Source: Dasypus novemcinctus
Lineage: Eukaryota > Chordata > Mammalia > Cingulata > Dasypodidae
Direction: 5' to 3'
Length of the DNA: 64,000 nt
Assembly (NCBI RefSeq): GCF_030445035.2
Contig: NC_080686.1
Span: forward strand, 781,931 to 845,930
Part shown: one piece after another, positions 59,639-64,000 of the stretch
Numbering within the stretch: the stretch's first letter is position 1
Layout: the number at the start of each line of letters is the position of its first letter
Notes under the pieces: generated by a model
The model's input: only the letters and a program-made list of their open reading frames with translations
Database searches by the model: none
Told to the model about the DNA's origin: nothing
Made by a program: the position numbers and the translations under genes

Positions 59639-59689
59639 CAGTTCATCCATCTCCAGGGGCAACTCTGCAACCTGGAGTTGAATCAGATC
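59639..59689 (-). other. Candidate 51-bp coding exon, unidentified
   Basis: On minus, acceptor 'tagctctcttccccag' (AG at 59691-59690) precedes 17 codons DLIQLQVAELPLEMDEL in phase 0, followed by a strong donor GTAAGTGA (59638-59631). Acidic and leucine-rich. The wider frame 59528-59791 is open but partly intronic if this is an exon. Gene family not recognised. Confidence 0.3.
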
Positions 59690-61380
59690 CTGGGGAAGAG
59701 AGCTACCACCCACCTCACAAACCAAGTGGCTGTCAAGTGCCTGGGATGACCTTAGGAATTGGGCAGACCTTTGTCCTCTCAATGCCCCCATAGGTTTCCT
59801 AACCCTTTTGGGTGGATGAACACAAGATTAGAGGTAACTTGCCCACATTTCCTTGTCCTGCAATTGACATAATAGGGTTTATGCAGGATGCATGGCCAAT
59901 TAAAGAAGTGACTTCATCAAGCCTCTCTAGGACTGGGTACCTTGGGTGCTTTGACAAGCCTGGGGAAAGGTATAGGGAGGGATACACATGTTGTGTGAAG
60001 GACATAGCAGAGATGCCTGGCAGCAGCACTGGTTTAGGGAGGAGCAGGGAAGCTGTGGTCCTGCTGTCCAGAGATTTTCTCTTGGGCCTGCTCAATTCCA
60101 GGACTCCAGCTGAGTAGGATTTGGAGAGCCAGTGTGTGAAGCCATCCAGCAGCCCATTCACAGAAGTCCTACAAAAACCTGCTAGGGTTTTTTAGCACTG
60201 AAGGGGCAGCTGGAATCAAGCCTTTCTTAAATGTGATGAAATGTAGGTTTAATTCCTAATCCAGCATTTTGGATTTGGCACCAGGTATATAACTACTGAT
60301 CTGGAATCCTCTCCATTAGATCCTTTCTTGAGAATTGTTACCTACCTGGATTGTCATCATCTTTGCTTCTGGTGGAGATGTACCTCTGATCCACAAGTCA
60401 GTCTTTTAGGAACACAAGCATCCATAGGAACATTATTAAAATAAGGCCTCCACCCTCTCTTCTCTACCTGAGGCTGTGCTGGCTACCATAGGAATCCCAG
60501 CTCCCTAGCCTGGGTCCTGAGACATTCCCTGTGCTCTCTGGAGTCCCAGGCCTCCAATGAGATGTTGCAAGCAGTTTGCAAATGTGGAAGAAGAGGTGAA
60601 GGAATCAGCCCTCAACTTCTCACTGCCTCATTTAGCTCAAAAGTTACAGCATTCTTCTCAAATCTTATCACCCTGAAATGTTGACTGGACACACACACTA
60701 AGGTGAGTACAAAGAATGGACCTAGTGCTAGACTCTGGGTAGCTGTCCTGGAGATCATTTTACAAGGGTGAATATGTTCTCTCTATTGTCCATATCATAA
60801 CTACTAGCACAAATGGATACTGGGCTTTTGAAAATCTGCAAAAATTGCAATCTGCTGTACATGCACTGACCTTGTGGGGCTCAGGACCAGGAATTAAAAT
60901 AGGAAATGTTGACAAATTCATACTAGAACTTTAGAGACCCTGCCAGGCAGAAGAGGCATGAAGAAAGTGTGTGGTTTAGGAATCTAAGCCTCTAATATCT
61001 CCAGTGCCTGGGTCTGTTTTCACTAGATGTGCAGCTCTGAATACTTTGTACACCTTCTCAAGTCTTCCCTGTCTCATATGTTAATGAATGGCCACATATG
61101 TCTGTTTTCATTTCATCATGTGCCACTCTGGTGCACACAGACTAATGCCAAAGAAAGAGAACACAGCTTCTCAGGAAACATAATTGTTGTCTTACCTGGA
61201 ATAGCCGCAGTTTTCACCACACCCCAATTCTCCTTCCTACCAGGAGGCTATAATCAGGGACTTCTTGAGACTAAACTAGCATGGAAGGACCCCCCCTTTT
61301 TTTTTTTTCACTATGTGGATTTTTTTCCTCAGCTAGTGAGATTTCAGAATACTTACCATTGTTGCTTTCTCTATGGGCTG
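59690..61380. other. Unassigned sequence
   Basis: Non-repetitive as far as I can see. On minus a donor-like GTAAGAC follows 'gcggctattccag' near 61210-61196, in a stretch similar to 26640-26690. No complete gene model can be drawn. Confidence 0.35.
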
Positions 61381-61384
61381 GCTG

Positions 61385-61690
61385 CAATTACAAAGAAAAT
61401 ATTGGAGGGACAGATGCTGGACATTATATATCCTGGCATAACCCACTGAATGTACTGGGGGAGAGTGTGAACTACAGTGTGAACTATAATCCATGTGGTG
61501 CAGCAGTGTTCCAAGATGTATTCACCAAATGCAATGGATGTGCTGCAGTGATGAAGGAAGTTGTTGACCTTGGAGGAGGGTGTGTGTGGGGGGTATGTGG
61601 GAACCTCTTATATTTTTTAATGTAACATTTTTTGTGGTCTGTGTCTACAAAAAATACAATAAAAATAAATGCTCATTAAAAAAAAGAAAG
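61385..61690 (+). mobile_element. L1 3' end, 5'-truncated (plus)
   Basis: 'cattatatatcctggcataa', 'gtggtgcagcagtgttccaa', 'gggaacctcttatatttttt' and an A-rich end. It interrupts the left side of paralogous block copy 2. Confidence 0.8.
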
Positions 61691-61739
61691 CACTGTAAGG
61701 ATCAGAACTCACTGTATAGTGATATCAGAAGCTTATGTC

Positions 61740-62200
61740 CACTTGGTGACTTTAGAATACAGGATGGGAAAGAACTCAAGGAAAGGAGACACATCAGGAA
61801 AAGACAGAAGCTTGTCCTGGATGATGTATCTCTCAAGTCCATTTTGATTACTAAGTCCAAAATTTTTAACCCAAGTAGAATATATTTTTCTACCATATAG
61901 TTAATAACTTGATGCTGCCTTTTGTGATTTTACCCTTGACATAGTGATTAGCTAAGAGATGCCCACTAATCACTGACCCACCAGACATTTGTACTTCCCA
62001 CCTCTAGTGCACAGGATCAAATTTTCATGTCTGAATTAGATGGGAAAAGGAAGAAATGAAGAATGGCTCAGTTCTAACTCAGATGAAGAAAGTTGACCTC
62101 ACCTTGAAGTAAATGGTGCATGCTCTCTGCCCTGGCACTTAGAAACTATTCCAGCTGGCCTTCAGGAGGATCTTGGAGGACACGGAGTCACAGTCAGTAC
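61740..62200 (-). repeat. Paralogous block, copy 2, with exon-like segment 62103-62171
   Basis: Homologous to 26880-27350 over its length. On minus: acceptor-like 'ccgtgtcctccaag', 69 bp, donor GTGAGG; about 260 bp on, the conserved ATGGACTTGA context (ATG at 61842-61840) opens 46 codons starting MDLRDTSSRTSFCLFLMCLL, which could look like a signal peptide. The exon-like part has stops, so coding status is doubtful. Confidence 0.45.
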
Positions 62201-62899
62201 CTTGGGTGTGTTCCTCCTGGATTGGTCATGAGGCCTTATTTGGAGCAGGGATTAGGGTCTATGAGGCAGGTAATCAGCAAGCACAAGTGAGCTGCTGAGG
62301 AGAGGAAGAACCACACCATGGAGGGGCAGCAATAGCAAGGGAAGCTGTCACTGGTGTTTAGCAGGAACTAACCCTGCAAAGGGACTAAACTGCAGCAGTT
62401 TGTTCAATGAGAGATTCTTACCACTCCTCCTGCCCCTTTTGAAGCCCAGTGTTATAGTTTGACCATTGACTGTGCAAATATATGTAAAATGTGCAACTGT
62501 GGTGGAATATGAGCAAAATCCCAAACCACCTAATGGGAACACAGCTGCTTCCAAGTACTGTAGTACATGGCCATTTGTCTTCACCTTAAACAGAAGCACA
62601 TTCCTATTTCTTATGTCCCCGTGGAAGCTGAAAGCAGGCTTCTCTCCACAGTAAAGTAAGCATGAAAAACCTTGTGGTTAAATTATCTAGATTTTTTTTT
62701 CTTAACGTGTAACCAATACCACCATTTGCACTTACTCCTGAAGCCACTTACAATTAGAGAAATGAAAACACTGAGGATTGGACCATGCTGTTTATGTTTG
62801 CACAAATATTTTACTCTGTTGCTTCCTTTAGAAAAGCTGATGATAAAAAGTGGTCCAGTGAAATGCCCGTAAAGTAACTGTAACAGATGTGTGGAAATG

Positions 62900-63260
62900 C
62901 ACAGGATTTTCCTGTTTGATCCATCTCTCCTATTTATTTAGGTTGGAAATAAAATCTTAATCCTATGAGGAAAAACTAGCCCTGTATCATACAGGTGATT
63001 CTTTGTGGTTCCTCTTGTGTCAGGGCTAAGTTAGTAACAGGCTCCAAATGAACACTCCCCCTGACCAAGGAAATTGTATACATCATGAATAATTACTTGG
63101 TCTGATTTTCATATCTTAATGAAAGCTAAAATTAGGAAGTTTATTTCAGTAAACGAAAGGGTGACCTTAACTTTGAGTTAGATGAAATGTCTTTGTCTGC
63201 CCTATCTCTAGGGGACTTCTCTAACAGACCCTTGGGGGTTGCTGGGAGGACACAGAGTAA
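62900..63260 (-). repeat. Paralogous block, copy 3, with exon-like segment 63171-63241
   Basis: Shares 'tcttaatcctatgaggaaaa' with copy 1 ('tcttaatccaaagaggaaaa') and the exon-like segment after 'ctgtgtcctcccag' on minus. This copy keeps one frame open (TPKGLLEKSPRDRADKDISS) but its donor is lost (TTAAGG instead of GTGAGG). Confidence 0.4.
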
Positions 63261-64000
63261 GTATCTTTACATGGGGTATTGTTCACAAATTATTCAGGCA
63301 GCTGCCATGCCTTTGCAATGGGCAAGAAAATATGGAGCTGAGGGCAATAAGCCTGGAATGATGTGTGGTAGCCCATGCTTTCTGGTGGAAGAAGGATTTT
63401 AAAGGAGGAGAGGAACAGGAAACAAATGAGAAACAAGAATGTTTGGCTATGTAGCTTAAGGCATCCAAGAACAACATGATATATCCAACCCACAAATAGT
63501 ATGAAATAGATGCTATTCCCTCAGAGTCCTATCACTCTTCCTTCCTCTTTTGAATCAAAGCTAATTGTAGTGTCCTTTTGTACTTCACAAGATCATTTCA
63601 ATCTCCACTACTACAAAATGCTGCTACTAAAATACTCATTTGTTGTGTAGTATTTTTCTTTGTGTGTATTGGTGGACTGGATATAATTCTAGGTAAATTA
63701 TTCTTTGTATTGAGTCACTGAGATGTGTCATAAGGATAGTCTTTATAGAGCTTGTCATTATACTGAAGCATTACCATTTAAAAGTAACATGTTCAACTTA
63801 TATTTTTCCTTCATTCTTTCTTTTCATTACTGTATTTTTGTATTCACTGAGTGATGTGACTCTCCATGCTTACATGAACCAGCCCACTGTGGGACAGTTA
63901 ATTTGGATTAACTGTATTGAGAGGTTGAGCATTGATTCTTTATCCCACCTATGCAGGAATGTGGCAATGAGAGTGATGAACATGAAGCTTATGACTAAGA
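63261..64000. other. No gene seen
   Basis: AT-rich; short overlapping frames only. Confidence 0.45.

Noticed and set aside
62348..62599. 83-codon minus-strand frame that at first looked like an immunoglobulin-type segment
   Set aside because: It lacks the conserved Cys/Trp/Cys spacing and a recombination signal; no family could be supported.

Overview
This is mammalian nuclear DNA, and the repeats point to a xenarthran, most likely an armadillo such as Dasypus novemcinctus. The key evidence is repeated copies of the tRNA-derived DAS-SINE family (at about 1-150, 7226-7594, 19054-19490, 20735-21140, 23632-24045 and a fragment at 25183-25341), a second short tRNA-like SINE ending in 'acctcctaaa', and a matching young LINE-1 lineage. 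There are no bacterial-type genes, no tRNA or rRNA genes and no CRISPR array.

Layout. 1-3085: old L1 pieces in both orientations. 3100-5100: a CpG island with CCAAT and GC boxes, a polypyrimidine tract, and two candidate exons joined in phase, the second encoding a membrane-spanning segment; this is the best hint of a host promoter. 5860-8420: old L1 tails and one SINE. 8430-25341: a nest in which an old L1 was split by a full-length L1 (11464-22689, with a likely 3' transduction), and both were hit by SINEs and short L1 tails. 25356-27577: non-repetitive DNA with exon-like blocks on the minus strand. 27584-28573: a solo LTR rich in minisatellites. 30590-30852: a composite fragment related to an L1 5' UTR. 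33765-43553: a second full-length L1 bounded by a perfect 17-bp target-site duplication, with an open ORF1, a damaged ORF2 and GC-rich monomers at its 5' end. 44456-56051: two ERVL-type LTRs flank an L1 derivative that lacks most of ORF2. Inside that derivative's 3' UTR sits a processed retrocopy of UBE2D3 (45195-47153) whose 147-codon frame is fully open. 52889-53358: a class I-type solo LTR. 56390-64000: further L1 tails and two more copies of the block seen near 27 kb.

Together, this is mainly a retrotransposition record. L1 machinery explains the L1s, the SINEs and the UBE2D3 retrocopy, and many target-site duplications can be read directly, giving a relative order of events. The only complete host-derived protein frame is the UBE2D3 retrocopy, and whether it is expressed cannot be told from sequence. 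No previously undescribed system is clearly visible. The most unusual items are the intact UBE2D3 retrocopy, two L1 copies with different 5' UTR designs and very long 3' UTRs, two candidate 3' transductions, the L1 lacking most of ORF2, and three paralogous exon-like blocks.
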